This document shows, piece by piece, positions 27,067 through 37,111 of a stretch of 64,000 nt of DNA. The notes beneath the pieces are model-generated. The model was not told where the DNA came from and searched no databases. It worked only from the letters and a program-made list of their open reading frames with translations. The translations under genes were made by a program, and so were the position numbers. The stretch is from Gordonia pseudamarae (GTDB lineage: Bacteria; Actinomycetota; Actinomycetes; Mycobacteriales; Mycobacteriaceae). Each line of letters begins with the position of its first letter. Within the stretch, counting starts at the first letter, position 1. The stretch lies in assembly GCF_025273675.1 (NCBI RefSeq), contig NZ_CP045809.1, positions 4,588,001 through 4,652,000 of the forward strand. The letters run 5' to 3'.

Positions 27067-27906
27067 CTACGCCCCCGACGGCAATGACGCCGCGCAGGTC
27101 AGCAGTCCGCCGTTGCTGGTCTGGGTGGCCAGGGTTTCGCCGTTGTACATGATCGTGCAGGTCAGCGGGCCACGGATCACCACCGCGGTCAGCCGCGCCC
27201 GACCGTTGGTCAACTCCACCCGCTGCGACCACGGAGCACTGGTGGCGGCGACGATGGCGACCTTGCCGTTGACCAGATAGTTCAGACCGACGACGTCGCC
27301 GCGTCCGGTGATCTGGTAGACCACACCCGACGGCGCGGTCCGGGAGGTCGCCGTGCTCTCCGGCGCCTCCGACGTCGTCGTGCTGGTGGTGGTCTCGGTG
27401 TCGTCCGGTGCGCGGCTCACAGAAGTGCGCGCCGAGGTCGTCGATGACGCCGCCGGGGTGGTGCCGTCATCGTCGTCGTCGGAGCCGCCCGTGAGCATCA
27501 GGGTCGCCACCACGCCGATCACCACGAGGGCCACCGCGATCAGCGCGGCGAGCACGATGGTGCGCCCACGGGAACCACCTCCCCGCGGCTGCTCACCCGC
27601 AGCGCCGTACGGTGGCTGCTCATGCGGCCCGGGGTCGTACTCGGTGCGGCCGTACTGCCCGGCGTCACCGCCGGGCGCGTACCCGTCGTCGGCGTGCGCT
27701 GTCCGGCGGTGGCGCGGATCGATATACGGCTCCTGGTAGCCGGGATCGCCGTAGGCCGACGTGGCCGGCGGTTCATCGAACCTGCGCGTCGACGATCCGC
27801 CGTTCTCGGCGCCGACTTCCCCTGTCGCTCCGCTCGCCCAGTGCGGGTCATGGCCACTGCTGCCGGGATCGCCGTAGCGGCGTGGATCGTCGGGTGGTCG
27901 CGTCAT
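27067..27906 (-). CDS. MmpS-like membrane protein with long disordered N-terminus
   Basis: This 279-residue protein has three parts. A Pro/Gly/Tyr-rich cytoplasmic region covers about 1-113. One membrane helix follows (IVLAALIAVALVVIGVVATLML). Outside lie a Thr/Ser linker and a C-terminal domain (about 195-275, VYQITGRGDVVGLNYLV to NGGLLTCAASLP) with the size and pattern of MmpS accessory proteins, including two Cys that can pair. MmpS proteins help MmpL lipid exporters, but no mmpL gene is adjacent. The start at 27906 (MTRPPDDPRRYGDPG) is preferred over 27936. Confidence 0.75.
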   Translation of the reverse strand: MTRPPDDPRRYGDPGSSGHDPHWASGATGEVGAENGGSSTRRFDEPPATSAYGDPGYQEPYIDPRHRRTAHADDGYAPGGDAGQYGRTEYDPGPHEQPPYGAAGEQPRGGGSRGRTIVLAALIAVALVVIGVVATLMLTGGSDDDDDGTTPAASSTTSARTSVSRAPDDTETTTSTTTSEAPESTATSRTAPSGVVYQITGRGDVVGLNYLVNGKVAIVAATSAPWSQRVELTNGRARLTAVVIRGPLTCTIMYNGETLATQTSNGGLLTCAASLPSGA

Positions 27907-27961
27907 GATCTGATTGTGGCAAATCGCCTCTGGCATAGCCGACGGTCGAATGACCCGGGCA

Positions 27962-28645
27962 TCAGCGCTCCCGCTCGATCAGGTTCACCGGCCACGCCTC
28001 ATCCGGGATCTGCTGCAGTGTGCACGCCTGATCGACAGCGGTGAACCAACCCCGGAAGTGGAGGATCTCACCGATGAGCGGGTTGTGCACGGTGGCATCG
28101 CACCGGAACCGCTGATGCCGTTCGTCCCAGCCCTCGATGTACTTCATCTGAGTGGAGAACGGGCCGCGCATGCCGATCTTGGGGCCGCGGCCGAGCCAGC
28201 GCAGCGGGCCGCTCTCCAGCAGCAGTTCACCGGCCTTGGTGACGGATGGTTCGATCGGGTAGAGCAGTTCGGGACCGTCGCCGAAGTAGTCGACAAGACC
28301 CTCGCGTCCCGAGACGAGCAGCGAGTTCACGTTGCGCGACCCGGTGGTGTACTGAAACTCGCGCAGCACCGCCAGACATTCGCGGCCGAGTTCGTCGACA
28401 TAGCAGTACTGGCTCTGCTCGAACGGCACCATTCGGCTGGACTTGGCCGGCATCGCGTGCCGGTTGGAGTAGTGCTTGAAGAACAACGACGACATCGCGG
28501 TGTTGGTGTACACGGACTCGTAGATGCCCGAGGCGATCTGCGCCACCCCTGACGTCGAATCCACGCTGTACCGCCACGCGACGTTGGGGTGTAAACGGTT
28601 GAAGTCCGATCCCAGCATGTCTTGATAGACGGGCGCCACCGCCAC
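27962..28645 (-). CDS. DUF4166 family protein
   Basis: This 227-residue soluble protein starts with APVYQDMLGSDFNRLHPNVAWRY. It has conserved aromatic/charged stretches (YCYVDELGRECLAVLREFQY, QMKYIEGWDERHQRFRCDAT) and ends in FRGWFTAVDQACTLQQIPDE. It matches the DUF4166 pattern, whose function is unknown. No signal peptide or membrane helix is seen. A GTG is used as start. It is monocistronic or weakly linked to its neighbours. Confidence 0.7.
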   Translation of the reverse strand: MAVAPVYQDMLGSDFNRLHPNVAWRYSVDSTSGVAQIASGIYESVYTNTAMSSLFFKHYSNRHAMPAKSSRMVPFEQSQYCYVDELGRECLAVLREFQYTTGSRNVNSLLVSGREGLVDYFGDGPELLYPIEPSVTKAGELLLESGPLRWLGRGPKIGMRGPFSTQMKYIEGWDERHQRFRCDATVHNPLIGEILHFRGWFTAVDQACTLQQIPDEAWPVNLIERER

Positions 28646-28759
28646 CCCCTTCGTGCCCCAGCGTGTCGTCTTCCCCAGGATTGGTAACGAATCTACTACG
28701 ACACTCCGACACGGCGACCAATTTTGGTCCCGGAAACGGGGATTGTCGTCATGCCCCGG

Positions 28760-29200
28760 TCAGGATGTCGGCCTGCTCACCTGAACAACAGTGCGGGTTA
28801 GGTGCAATGAAGTGATCTGCCAGCGACCATCGCTCTTCCGGTACGTTTCGTGGTAATGTCCGGCGCCGCGCAGTTCGCCACCGTCGGGGTACACCAGCCA
28901 GTCCTCCATCGCCCAGATGCCGGTGGCCGTGTCGTCTGCGGTCAGTGCGATCTCCGGGGTGTGCACGTGATGCACGGTGGCGACATCGTTGAGCGCGCTG
29001 AGTGTGAACGAGACGAAGACGTCGGCACCTTCCACCGGCGGCGCGGTCTGCGGGTCGGCGCCGTTCGTGCCGGGCGCCATGTCGACTCGGACCACCACGT
29101 CGTCGGCGAACAGAGCCCGCCAGGCGTCGCCGTCGCGGGTGTCGAGAAATCGGCAGTACTGTGCCTTCAGACTCCTGATGGCCTCGATCTCGGTCTGCAC
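28760..29200 (-). CDS. SnoaL-like (NTF2-fold) protein
   Basis: This 146-residue cone-shaped NTF2-fold protein shows the usual features: EIEAIRSLKAQYCRFLDTRDGDAWRALFADD at the start (helix then DGDAW), a central HHVHTPEI strand and GHYHETYRKSDGRWQITSLHL at the end. These proteins are cyclases, dehydratases or ligand binders of small hydrophobic molecules; the substrate is unknown. Its start lies next to a cluster of inverted repeats at 29215-29245 that may control it. Confidence 0.8.
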   Translation of the reverse strand: MQTEIEAIRSLKAQYCRFLDTRDGDAWRALFADDVVVRVDMAPGTNGADPQTAPPVEGADVFVSFTLSALNDVATVHHVHTPEIALTADDTATGIWAMEDWLVYPDGGELRGAGHYHETYRKSDGRWQITSLHLTRTVVQVSRPTS

Positions 29201-29214
29201 TTCAACCTCCTGGC

Positions 29215-29245
29215 AGCTGTTACGGTAATCGTTACAGTAACAGCT
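29215..29245. promoter_or_regulatory. Putative operator upstream of the SnoaL-like gene
   Basis: Nine-base arms AGCTGTTAC and GTAACAGCT flank 13 bases. Inside the region two 9-bp palindromes of the form TTAC-N-GTAA (TTACGGTAA and TTACAGTAA) repeat with a 12-bp period. It lies 15 bp before the SnoaL start and 18 bp after the phosphatase stop, so it probably binds a regulator of the SnoaL gene. Confidence 0.55.
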
Positions 29246-29262
29246 ACCAGGAGCCGCGGCGG

Positions 29263-30093
29263 CTAAACCAGAAGACGGTTGCGCAATCTTTCGCGGGCGC
29301 GATCGTCAAGGCCCAGACAGCCGCTGAGGTACTCGTCCATCCCGCCCCACACCCGATCGGCCTCCGCGAAGGACTGATCCAGATACGCCGCATCGACACC
29401 GAGCAACGGACGCAGCAGCTCCGGGTCGCCGCCGGCCTCCGCGAACTTCGCGAACACGCCCGTGAACGTCGGCAGCAGATGTTCGTTGGTGAGCAGATAC
29501 TCGCGGTAGATGTCCTCGCGGGCCACACCGAGCGCGCTGAGCAGCACCGCCGTACCCCAACCGGTGCGGTCCTTGCCGGTGGTGCAGTGGATGAGCAGTG
29601 CCGCCGGATCCTCACCGAGCAACCCGGCCACCATGCGGCGATAGGACGCGATCGCGCTCGGCAGCGTCACATAGTGCCGATACGACTCGCTCATGTGCTC
29701 GACGCCCTTGCCGCCGGTGAGTTCGGTGCTCACCCGGGCGACGACCGCCGGATCGACCAGCACCTCGTGCAACTTGGCCGGGATCGCCATGGACGTGTCG
29801 GCGAGCACGTCGAGCGAGAGGTTGGCCTGCTCCCCGATCGCGGCGTCGGGTGCCTCCAGCCGTTCCCTGGCGGTCCGCAGGTCGTAGATGGTGGTGATGC
29901 GCAGCGCTCGCAGTCGTGCGGTGTCGTCGTCGCTGAGCGAGTGCAGCGCGGTGGAGCGGAACACCATGCCGCGGCGCACCACCCGGCCGTCGACCGTCGG
30001 CCAGCCGCCGACGTCACGCAGGTTGGGCAGCGAGGCCAGCTCGATGAGTTGTCCCGGTTGCGCCTGCGCTTCTGTCAGCTGCTCGCTCGCCAT
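29263..30093 (-). CDS. Tyrosine/phosphoinositide phosphatase, PtpB-like
   Basis: This 276-residue phosphatase has the P-loop HCTTGKDRTG with nucleophile Cys170 and Arg176. The N-terminal LPNLRDVGGWPT and VRRGMVFRSTALHSLS segments are standard in the Rv0153c/PtpB group. Length and domain order match M. tuberculosis PtpB, a secreted dual-specificity enzyme. No signal peptide is visible here, as in PtpB. In free-living actinobacteria the physiological substrate is unknown. Confidence 0.88.
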   Translation of the reverse strand: MASEQLTEAQAQPGQLIELASLPNLRDVGGWPTVDGRVVRRGMVFRSTALHSLSDDDTARLRALRITTIYDLRTARERLEAPDAAIGEQANLSLDVLADTSMAIPAKLHEVLVDPAVVARVSTELTGGKGVEHMSESYRHYVTLPSAIASYRRMVAGLLGEDPAALLIHCTTGKDRTGWGTAVLLSALGVAREDIYREYLLTNEHLLPTFTGVFAKFAEAGGDPELLRPLLGVDAAYLDQSFAEADRVWGGMDEYLSGCLGLDDRARERLRNRLLV

Positions 30094-30229
30094 GGGCCCA
30101 TCATGTCATGCACCGATGGACGGCCCGCGAACGTTCCCGGACCGGCGGGCGATACCGGCGGGAACGGTGCCGATACCCTCGAGGACAGTCCACGATGTCC
30201 GGAACCGGACGATCTCAGGGGAGGAACAA

Positions 30230-30595
30230 ATGCCGTACCTGGGTCTGATCACCCTGGCCGTGCTGATCCTGGCACTGATCGACATCATCCGCGCCGACGA
30301 ACGGGCCGTGCACGGGATACCAAAGCTTGCCTGGATCACGCTGGTAATCATCGTCCCGATCATCGGCGCGCTGCTGTGGATCGGGTTCGGCCGGCCCACG
30401 GCCGACGATGCCGAACCCGCAGAACGGCCACGCGGTGAATTCGCCGAATACGACCATCCGCACCGGGCCCGGGCCGCCGACCCCGAGGCCGACCGCGAGT
30501 TTCTGCGTCAGGTACGGGCCCGGGCGGAGGAGCAGCGTCGCAAGGCCCGCGAGCAGCAGCGGCGCGTGGACGAGAATCCGGACCCGACGAACTGA
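30230..30595 (+). CDS. Two-helix membrane protein with PLDc_N domain
   Basis: This 121-residue protein has two N-terminal membrane helices (LGLITLAVLILALIDIIR and LAWITLVIIVPIIGALLWIG). Their order matches the PLDc_N domain found before phospholipase D nucleases, but no nuclease follows. A charged cytoplasmic tail (RAEEQRRKAREQQRRV) is probably helical. The ribosome site (GGGGAGGAACAA) is strong. The function of stand-alone PLDc_N proteins is unknown. Confidence 0.8.
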   Translation: MPYLGLITLAVLILALIDIIRADERAVHGIPKLAWITLVIIVPIIGALLWIGFGRPTADDAEPAERPRGEFAEYDHPHRARAADPEADREFLRQVRARAEEQRRKAREQQRRVDENPDPTN

Positions 30596-30601
30596 TTGTG
30601 G

Positions 30602-30657
30602 CGCGAACGGCCGGAAGGCCGGCCACCCTCTCGGGTGACCGGCCTTCCGTGTTCGCG
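30602..30657. terminator. Bidirectional hairpin terminator between the PLDc_N gene and groEL2
   Basis: A 16-base arm GGAAGGCCGGCCACCC (30613-30628) pairs with GGGTGACCGGCCTTCC (30633-30648) with one mismatch. An outer CGCGAAC/GTTCGCG stem extends it. It sits between two converging genes and can end both. Confidence 0.8.
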
Positions 30658-30688
30658 ATCGGTCGCGAGACCGTGGCAGCGGGGGCTG

Positions 30689-32410
<1,722 letters not shown>

Positions 32411-32423
32411 TCACCGTCCCGAC

Positions 32424-32450
32424 CTGGCACTCACAGTCCGCGAGTGCCAA
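32424..32450. promoter_or_regulatory. CIRCE element 1 (HrcA operator) upstream of groEL2
   Basis: CTGGCACTC and GAGTGCCAA arms are separated by 9 bases. The consensus is TTAGCACTC-N9-GAGTGCTAA. It lies 110 bp before groEL2. Confidence 0.9.
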
Positions 32451-32458
32451 CCACCGTT

Positions 32459-32485
32459 TTAGCACTCGACCCCGGAGAGTGCAAG
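32459..32485. promoter_or_regulatory. CIRCE element 2 upstream of groEL2
   Basis: TTAGCACTC and GAGTGCAAG arms are separated by 9 bases and lie 8 bp beyond element 1. Paired CIRCE sites are known at actinobacterial groEL genes and should give tight heat-shock repression by HrcA. Confidence 0.9.
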
Positions 32486-32583
32486 ATATCCGCCGACAGC
32501 TGAACGCGGCGCCGGACGCATCCGCGATCAAGGTGGAAGATCTGCGGGCTATACGTGCACGAATCTTCCACCTGGCTACCGGA

Positions 32584-32761
32584 TCACTCTTCCCAGGGAC
32601 TGAACACGTCGATCCCCGTGCGCGCGAAGTACCGTACGTTCCGTGGTTTTCTTCGCCTCGGCGACCACCAACTTCTGCACCTCGGTATCGGACAGTCTCA
32701 GCCCGGCCTCGTGGGCGGCCTGCCTGCGCGCAACGCGTCGTTGAACACCACCCGCGCACAC
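32584..32761 (-). pseudogene. Possible remnant of a small gene between sufBD and groEL2
   Basis: The 316 bp between the second CIRCE element and the sufBD stop hold no intact gene. One minus frame reads like protein (QAAHEAGLRLSDTEVQKLVV, then AEAKKTTE). After a +1 shift near 32632 it continues as VRYFARTGIDVFSPWEE and stops at 32584. This looks like a small gene broken by frameshifts. I do not recognise a family, and chance cannot be excluded. Confidence 0.3.
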
Positions 32762-32800
32762 CCGACGGGTGCGGATGGTTGCCGCAGCTACGTTGCCTGA

Positions 32801-34003
32801 CTACATCGCACCGGATTTGGCGGTGGCGATCATGGCGGCGATGTCGCCGCGAAGCGCCTCGGGGACCAGGTCGGTGTTCAGCTCGAGGAATCCGTTGACG
32901 ATCAGGGCGCGGGCGGTGTCCTCGGCCAGTCCGGACGCCATCAGGTAGGCGACCCGGTCGGCCGAGATCATCCCGATCGACGCCTCGTGGGACAACTGCG
33001 CATCCGCGGTGCGGGCGACCAGACCGGGCGTGGTGGACAGTTCCCCGGCGTCGGTCAGTTTCAGTCCGTCGCAGCCCAGGTAGCCGCGGACGTGGTGGCC
33101 CTCGGCGCGCAGGGTGGTGTTGTTGACGATGTCACCGCCGTCGGTCACCATCCGGGCGATCGACTCGGCCGAGGCGCCGTCGCCGGTCAGGTTGATCTCC
33201 TGGTCCATCACCCGGCGCGTACCGCGCGGGGCGAAGTACACCGACTGATCGTTGGACACGCCGTCGGCGTCGATGTAGGTGACCGAACGCGAGCGATGAT
33301 CCCGGAGCCCGGACATCGCGATCGTGGTGGTCTCGTCGCGGGCGCCCCGCCCGATCTGGGTGGCGGCGTAGCTGTTGACCACCATGTCCTTACCCCAGCG
33401 CTCAATGGACACCGAACTGCACCGCGCCCCCGGCCGCAGGAAGGTTTCCGAGATCGAGATATGGTGCCCGGTACGGACATTCGGTTCGACGGTGGCACCC
33501 GACACCATCGTCAGGCTCGAATTCTCGCCGATCACGGTGATGTTGTGGATGAACTGCCGTTGCTGCGGGGTGGCCAGCAGGGTGAACGACTGCAGGGGCA
33601 GTTCGACCTGGTAGCCGTCCTTGACCCAGATGAAATGACCGATCGGATGATGGGGTGTTTCGGCCGCCTCCCGGACCTCGTCGTCGAAGTCCGGTGCGAT
33701 CAGCGAGAACATCAGATCCTGCACCCACGGGTACTGCTTGAGCGCATCGGCGATCGGCAGGATCTCAACACCCGAATCGAGTCGCGAGATGTAACGGACC
33801 TCTTCGTCGACCACGACGCACGATGCGCTGTGGGCGACCTCGGAGCCGTACCCGATGTCCGAGAGCGGTTGTGCTTCTTGCTGAGCAAGTTCTGTTCCGA
33901 CAACAGTCGTCGGGGCGAGCGAAGCGACGGGGGATTCCTGGGCGAGCGAAGCGACGGGGGATTCCTGGGCGAGCGAAGCGACGGGGGATTCCTGGGTGGT
34001 CAT
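32801..34003 (-). CDS. SufB/SufD-family Fe-S scaffold-like protein, stand-alone pair with SufC
   Basis: This 400-residue protein has the right-handed beta-helix core of the SufBD family. Typical parts are HNITVIGENSSLTMVSGATV, a central GRGARDETTTIAMSGL and the conserved C-terminal LSHEASIGMISADRVAYLMA, ending in an ASGLAEDTARALIVNGFLE helix. A Cys is kept in GYLGCDGLKL. In SUF systems the SufBCD complex builds Fe-S clusters. Here only this protein and SufC are present, with no sufS, sufU or sufD, so it resembles a minimal SufBC (SmsCB-like) unit rather than the housekeeping operon. The N-terminus holds three 9-residue repeats. An AAGGAGGAAG site supports the ATG at 34003. Confidence 0.8.
   Translation of the reverse strand: MTTQESPVASLAQESPVASLAQESPVASLAPTTVVGTELAQQEAQPLSDIGYGSEVAHSASCVVVDEEVRYISRLDSGVEILPIADALKQYPWVQDLMFSLIAPDFDDEVREAAETPHHPIGHFIWVKDGYQVELPLQSFTLLATPQQRQFIHNITVIGENSSLTMVSGATVEPNVRTGHHISISETFLRPGARCSSVSIERWGKDMVVNSYAATQIGRGARDETTTIAMSGLRDHRSRSVTYIDADGVSNDQSVYFAPRGTRRVMDQEINLTGDGASAESIARMVTDGGDIVNNTTLRAEGHHVRGYLGCDGLKLTDAGELSTTPGLVARTADAQLSHEASIGMISADRVAYLMASGLAEDTARALIVNGFLELNTDLVPEALRGDIAAMIATAKSGAM
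33913..33993 (-). repeat. Three tandem 27-bp units at the 5' end of the sufBD-like gene
   Basis: A 27-bp unit is repeated exactly three times and codes for QESPVASLA each time, so the N-terminus can change length in steps of nine residues. It is a coding repeat, not a CRISPR array, because there are no spacers. Confidence 0.9.
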
Positions 34004-34028
34004 GTGAGCTTCCTCCTTGATCGCGGTC

Positions 34029-34763
34029 TCAGACCGATGCGCCGGCCGGCGCGCTGGGAACGGTGTAGCCGTGCCGCTGGATGTGACCGAATAGTTCCCG
34101 CGGCTCACCCGAGTAGACGATGCGGCCGTCGAGCATGAGATGCCCGACGTCAGCGCGCAGGTAGTCGAGGATGAAGCCGGTATGGGTGATGATGAGCGCG
34201 CCCCGGCGGGTCCCGTCGTCGGCGGGCGTGGCGAGCAGATCGCCGATCGCCGCACCGACCGCCGCGATGTGCTCGAGATCGACCCCGCTCTCAGGTTCGT
34301 CGAACAGACACATCGTGGGCCGCTGCAACGCGAGCTTGACGATTTCCGATCGTTTGATCTCCCCGCCGGAGAAGCCCGCGTTGAGATCCCGCACGGCCAG
34401 TCCCTCCAGATCGAGGGCTGCGACGGCGGCGTCGAGCTCGTTCAGGGCATCCAGCGCCCGCGCGAGTCCGCGCAGGGACACGCCCCGCAATGAGGGCGGG
34501 CGCTGGAACGCCAGCGCCAGCCCGCCACGGGCCCGCACGTCGACGGGCGCATCGCCGATGGACTCGCCGTTGAGTTCGATGGTGCCCGACGTACGGTACG
34601 GGGGCAGCCCCATGACGGCCGACAGCAATGAGGACTTGCCGCACCCGTTGGGCCCGAACAGAATATGGGTTTCCCCCTGTGCCACCTCAAGATTGACGCC
34701 GCGACAGATGGCGGTATCGTCAACGTCGACATCGACGTCGACCAGGTTCAATAGGTTTGCCAT
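34029..34763 (-). CDS. SufC-like ABC ATPase
   Basis: This 244-residue soluble ABC ATPase has Walker A GPNGCGKSS, a Q-loop near LAFQRPP, signature FSGGEIKRSE, Walker B MCLFDEPESGVD and an H-loop in ITHTG. The FSGGEIKRSE and EPESGVD forms are diagnostic of SufC, which powers Fe-S assembly on SufB/SufD. It precedes the sufBD-like gene by 25 bp in the same transcript. The start MANLLNLVDVDVDVDD has a DVDVDVD run from a short GTCGAC repeat. Confidence 0.85.
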   Translation of the reverse strand: MANLLNLVDVDVDVDDTAICRGVNLEVAQGETHILFGPNGCGKSSLLSAVMGLPPYRTSGTIELNGESIGDAPVDVRARGGLALAFQRPPSLRGVSLRGLARALDALNELDAAVAALDLEGLAVRDLNAGFSGGEIKRSEIVKLALQRPTMCLFDEPESGVDLEHIAAVGAAIGDLLATPADDGTRRGALIITHTGFILDYLRADVGHLMLDGRIVYSGEPRELFGHIQRHGYTVPSAPAGASV

Positions 34764-34988
34764 ACCTGAGAACGTACGCCGAGGTCACCATCCGGGTTAG
34801 GGCCGACACGGGTGGCGACATAGGGTTTTGCGACCCTGGTTCGACCGATACCTTTCTGCTACCGTTCGAATCCGCCACCTCTCGAACTGATCGTCAACGA
34901 AGGACCTGGTGTCGACCGTGCCGGGGCACTGCCTGGGAATCACCGGGTTGCCCGGCCGCTCGAGTCGCCCGCACGATTGCGAGGCGGG

Positions 34989-35273
34989 TCACTTCCCGAC
35001 GGTGAACTCGGCGCTGCGGCCCAGGCCCGACAATCGGCCGCCGCCCCAGCTCCCGCTGCTGTAGGACTCGGCGGTCGCCGTGTAGGTGCCGGCGACCGTG
35101 TCGACGGTCAGCGTCGCACCGGGCGCGATCACGCCGAGGAAATCACGCTCACCGTCGACACCGGTGAGGAAGATACGGGCGTGGGCGTAGGTGGCGGCAT
35201 CGTCGACGGGGGCCGCCCATGTCACCGAGAGCACGCCCGAGTCCACCGCCACCCGCACGGTGAGCGCCGACAT
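34989..35273 (-). CDS. Small hypothetical protein with an fn3-like domain
   Basis: From the ATG at 35273 this gives 94 residues with a beta-sandwich-like pattern (VDSGVLSVTWAAPVD, YAHARIFLTGVDGERDFLGV, GTYTATAESYSSGSWGG). That pattern resembles a fibronectin-III-type fold. There is no signal peptide and the ribosome site is weak. The Arg-rich upstream reading is out of character and probably not coding. Function is unknown. Confidence 0.5.
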   Translation of the reverse strand: MSALTVRVAVDSGVLSVTWAAPVDDAATYAHARIFLTGVDGERDFLGVIAPGATLTVDTVAGTYTATAESYSSGSWGGGRLSGLGRSAEFTVGK

Positions 35274-35302
35274 CCCGGCGGGCGCTGTCGGGCCTTGCCG
35301 CC

Positions 35303-35752
35303 ATGGTCGCCACAGTCGCACCCGGTCCAGGCTACTTCCCCGGCCCGCCCGCCACACCGGCCGACCCGGCCACCTCGCTGTCACCCCGGTCACCGTCGGC
35401 TGCGGGCGCACCCGCATCGCCGACCGAACTGCCCGTCGCCCACTCGGGCACCTCCGCGAGCGCGCGCGGCATCTCCCTGTCCGTGCCTGTGCAGCAACCA
35501 CCTGCCCGGGTCGACGGCGAGGTGGCCGGGCTGCCGGTGTCACGGCGGCTGCTGCACACCGGCCATCAGGTGCTGGTCGGGCGGTCCGCGCAGTTGCTGG
35601 AGACCGTCGCGCGCCTGCCCGGGGTCACCTCGGAGCTGCCGTCGCCGTTCCAGGAGTCGGGCTACTACTTCAGCGCTCGCACCGACACTCTGGACGCCGA
35701 CACCCTGAATGCCGACGCGCCGCGCCTCAGCCCCGGCGCATCTCCAGGTTGA
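35303..35752 (+). CDS. Hypothetical protein, divergent from the fn3-like gene
   Basis: This 149-residue reading has strong third-position GC. The first half is Pro/Ala/Ser-rich (disordered). The second half is more ordered (VSRRLLHTGHQVLVGRSAQL, FQESGYYFSARTDTLDADTL). It overlaps the 3' end of the converging holB gene by 26 bp. No family was recognised. The start is uncertain because no clear ribosome site precedes it. Confidence 0.45.
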   Translation: MVATVAPGPGYFPGPPATPADPATSLSPRSPSAAGAPASPTELPVAHSGTSASARGISLSVPVQQPPARVDGEVAGLPVSRRLLHTGHQVLVGRSAQLLETVARLPGVTSELPSPFQESGYYFSARTDTLDADTLNADAPRLSPGASPG

Positions 35753-37025
35753 TCCTGCCCACCATCGCGTCGACGGCAAACTTGGGTTTGACGTTCCGGT
35801 CGAGCGCCTCGCGGCAGTCGAGAACGGCGTCGACACAGCGCAGCAGCTGTTCGGGCCCGGCGTAGGACGCCATCCCGTTGGTGATGGAGTCGGTCTTGTC
35901 CGGGTGCATGGGGGTCACGGTGGCACCCATCGACCGCAGCAGCGCGTCGCGGAACAGGGCGGCGAGATCGACCAGGGCCCGGTCGAGGACGTCGCGCCCG
36001 ACGCGGGTGGCCCGCGATTTCTGCCGCTTCTCCAGGTCCTTGAGCGCTCCGGCGCTGCCGCGCGGCATCCGGGCCGTGCCCTTGCCCTCACCGCCGGCGC
36101 CGAGCGCGGTCCTGAACTCTTCGAGTTCGGCCGCGTCGAGCTGGGCGCTGAGCGCCTTGGCCGCGTCCTCGGCGGACCGAACGAGTGCCTCGGCCGCGGC
36201 GTAGGCGGTGGAGTCGCGCGTGGCGGCGCGGGCCAGTCCGAGGGCCTGCTCCCGTTGGGCGACGGCATCGGCGTCGGTGGCCAGCCGTTTGGCGCGACCC
36301 ACATGCCCGCCACACACCGACGCCGCCCAGCGCGCCTTGTCCTCGTCGATACCGTCACGTTCGATGAGGAACCGCGCGATGGCGTCGACGGCGGGAGCAC
36401 CGAGCGCGATGTGCCGACACCGCGAACGCAGGGTGACGGAGATGTCCTCGGGGTCCACCGACGGTGCGCACAGGAGGAACACCGTGCGGGCCGGCGGCTC
36501 CTCGACCACCTTGAGCAGCGCATTGGCGGCCGACTCGGTGAGCCGGTCGGCATCCTCGACGATGACGATCTGCCAGCGGCCGGTTCCGGGGCGGCGGGCC
36601 GCCAGCTGCACGATGTCACGGACGACGGCCACCGACAGACTCAGGCCGTCGGGGACGACATGCCGGACATCGGCGTGTGTCCGGGCCATCACCGTCACGC
36701 AGGCACGGCAGTCACCACAGCCGGAGTCCGCCGGATCGTCGGCCTGGCATTGCAGCGCCGCGGCGAACGCGGTGGCCGCGACCGAGCGACCCGAGCCGGG
36801 CGGCCCGGTGAACAGCCAGGCGTGGGTCATCGAGGCCCGTGATGCGGCGCCGAACTCGTCGTCGAGGACGCTCTCGCCGCCGTCGCCGGTCCCGGCGAAC
36901 ATCGACACCGCACCGGAGGCCGCCTCGTCGATCCGGGCGGCGGCACCCCTCGCGGCGCGCGCGGCGGCCCGCAGCTCGGCCGCCGCGGAGGTCTGCCCGA
37001 TCAACCGATCAAAGACATTTGTCAC
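35727..37025 (-). CDS. holB: DNA polymerase III subunit delta' (clamp loader)
   Basis: This 432-residue AAA+ protein of the clamp loader starts VTNVFDRLIGQ (GTG at 37025). It has GPPGSGRS as the P-loop (a GKS variant), a CQADDPADSGCGDCRAC zinc-binding cluster, IVIVEDADRLTESAANALL and the sensor region LRSRCRH. The length and place next to the adenylate cyclase match Rv3644c. Together with gamma/tau and delta it loads the beta clamp onto primed DNA. Confidence 0.93.
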   Translation of the reverse strand: MTNVFDRLIGQTSAAAELRAAARAARGAAARIDEAASGAVSMFAGTGDGGESVLDDEFGAASRASMTHAWLFTGPPGSGRSVAATAFAAALQCQADDPADSGCGDCRACVTVMARTHADVRHVVPDGLSLSVAVVRDIVQLAARRPGTGRWQIVIVEDADRLTESAANALLKVVEEPPARTVFLLCAPSVDPEDISVTLRSRCRHIALGAPAVDAIARFLIERDGIDEDKARWAASVCGGHVGRAKRLATDADAVAQREQALGLARAATRDSTAYAAAEALVRSAEDAAKALSAQLDAAELEEFRTALGAGGEGKGTARMPRGSAGALKDLEKRQKSRATRVGRDVLDRALVDLAALFRDALLRSMGATVTPMHPDKTDSITNGMASYAGPEQLLRCVDAVLDCREALDRNVKPKFAVDAMVGRINLEMRRG

Positions 37026-37111
37026 AGTCGCCAACTGTAATCTCCTGGTCAGACCCCGACGCAGGACCCGACAGTGTGTAACTCTTGCAAGCATCCAGCT
37101 AACGTGGTGAC

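Noticed and set aside
33913..33993. CRISPR-like array
   Set aside because: The 27-bp units are contiguous, without spacers, and in frame in the sufBD-like gene.
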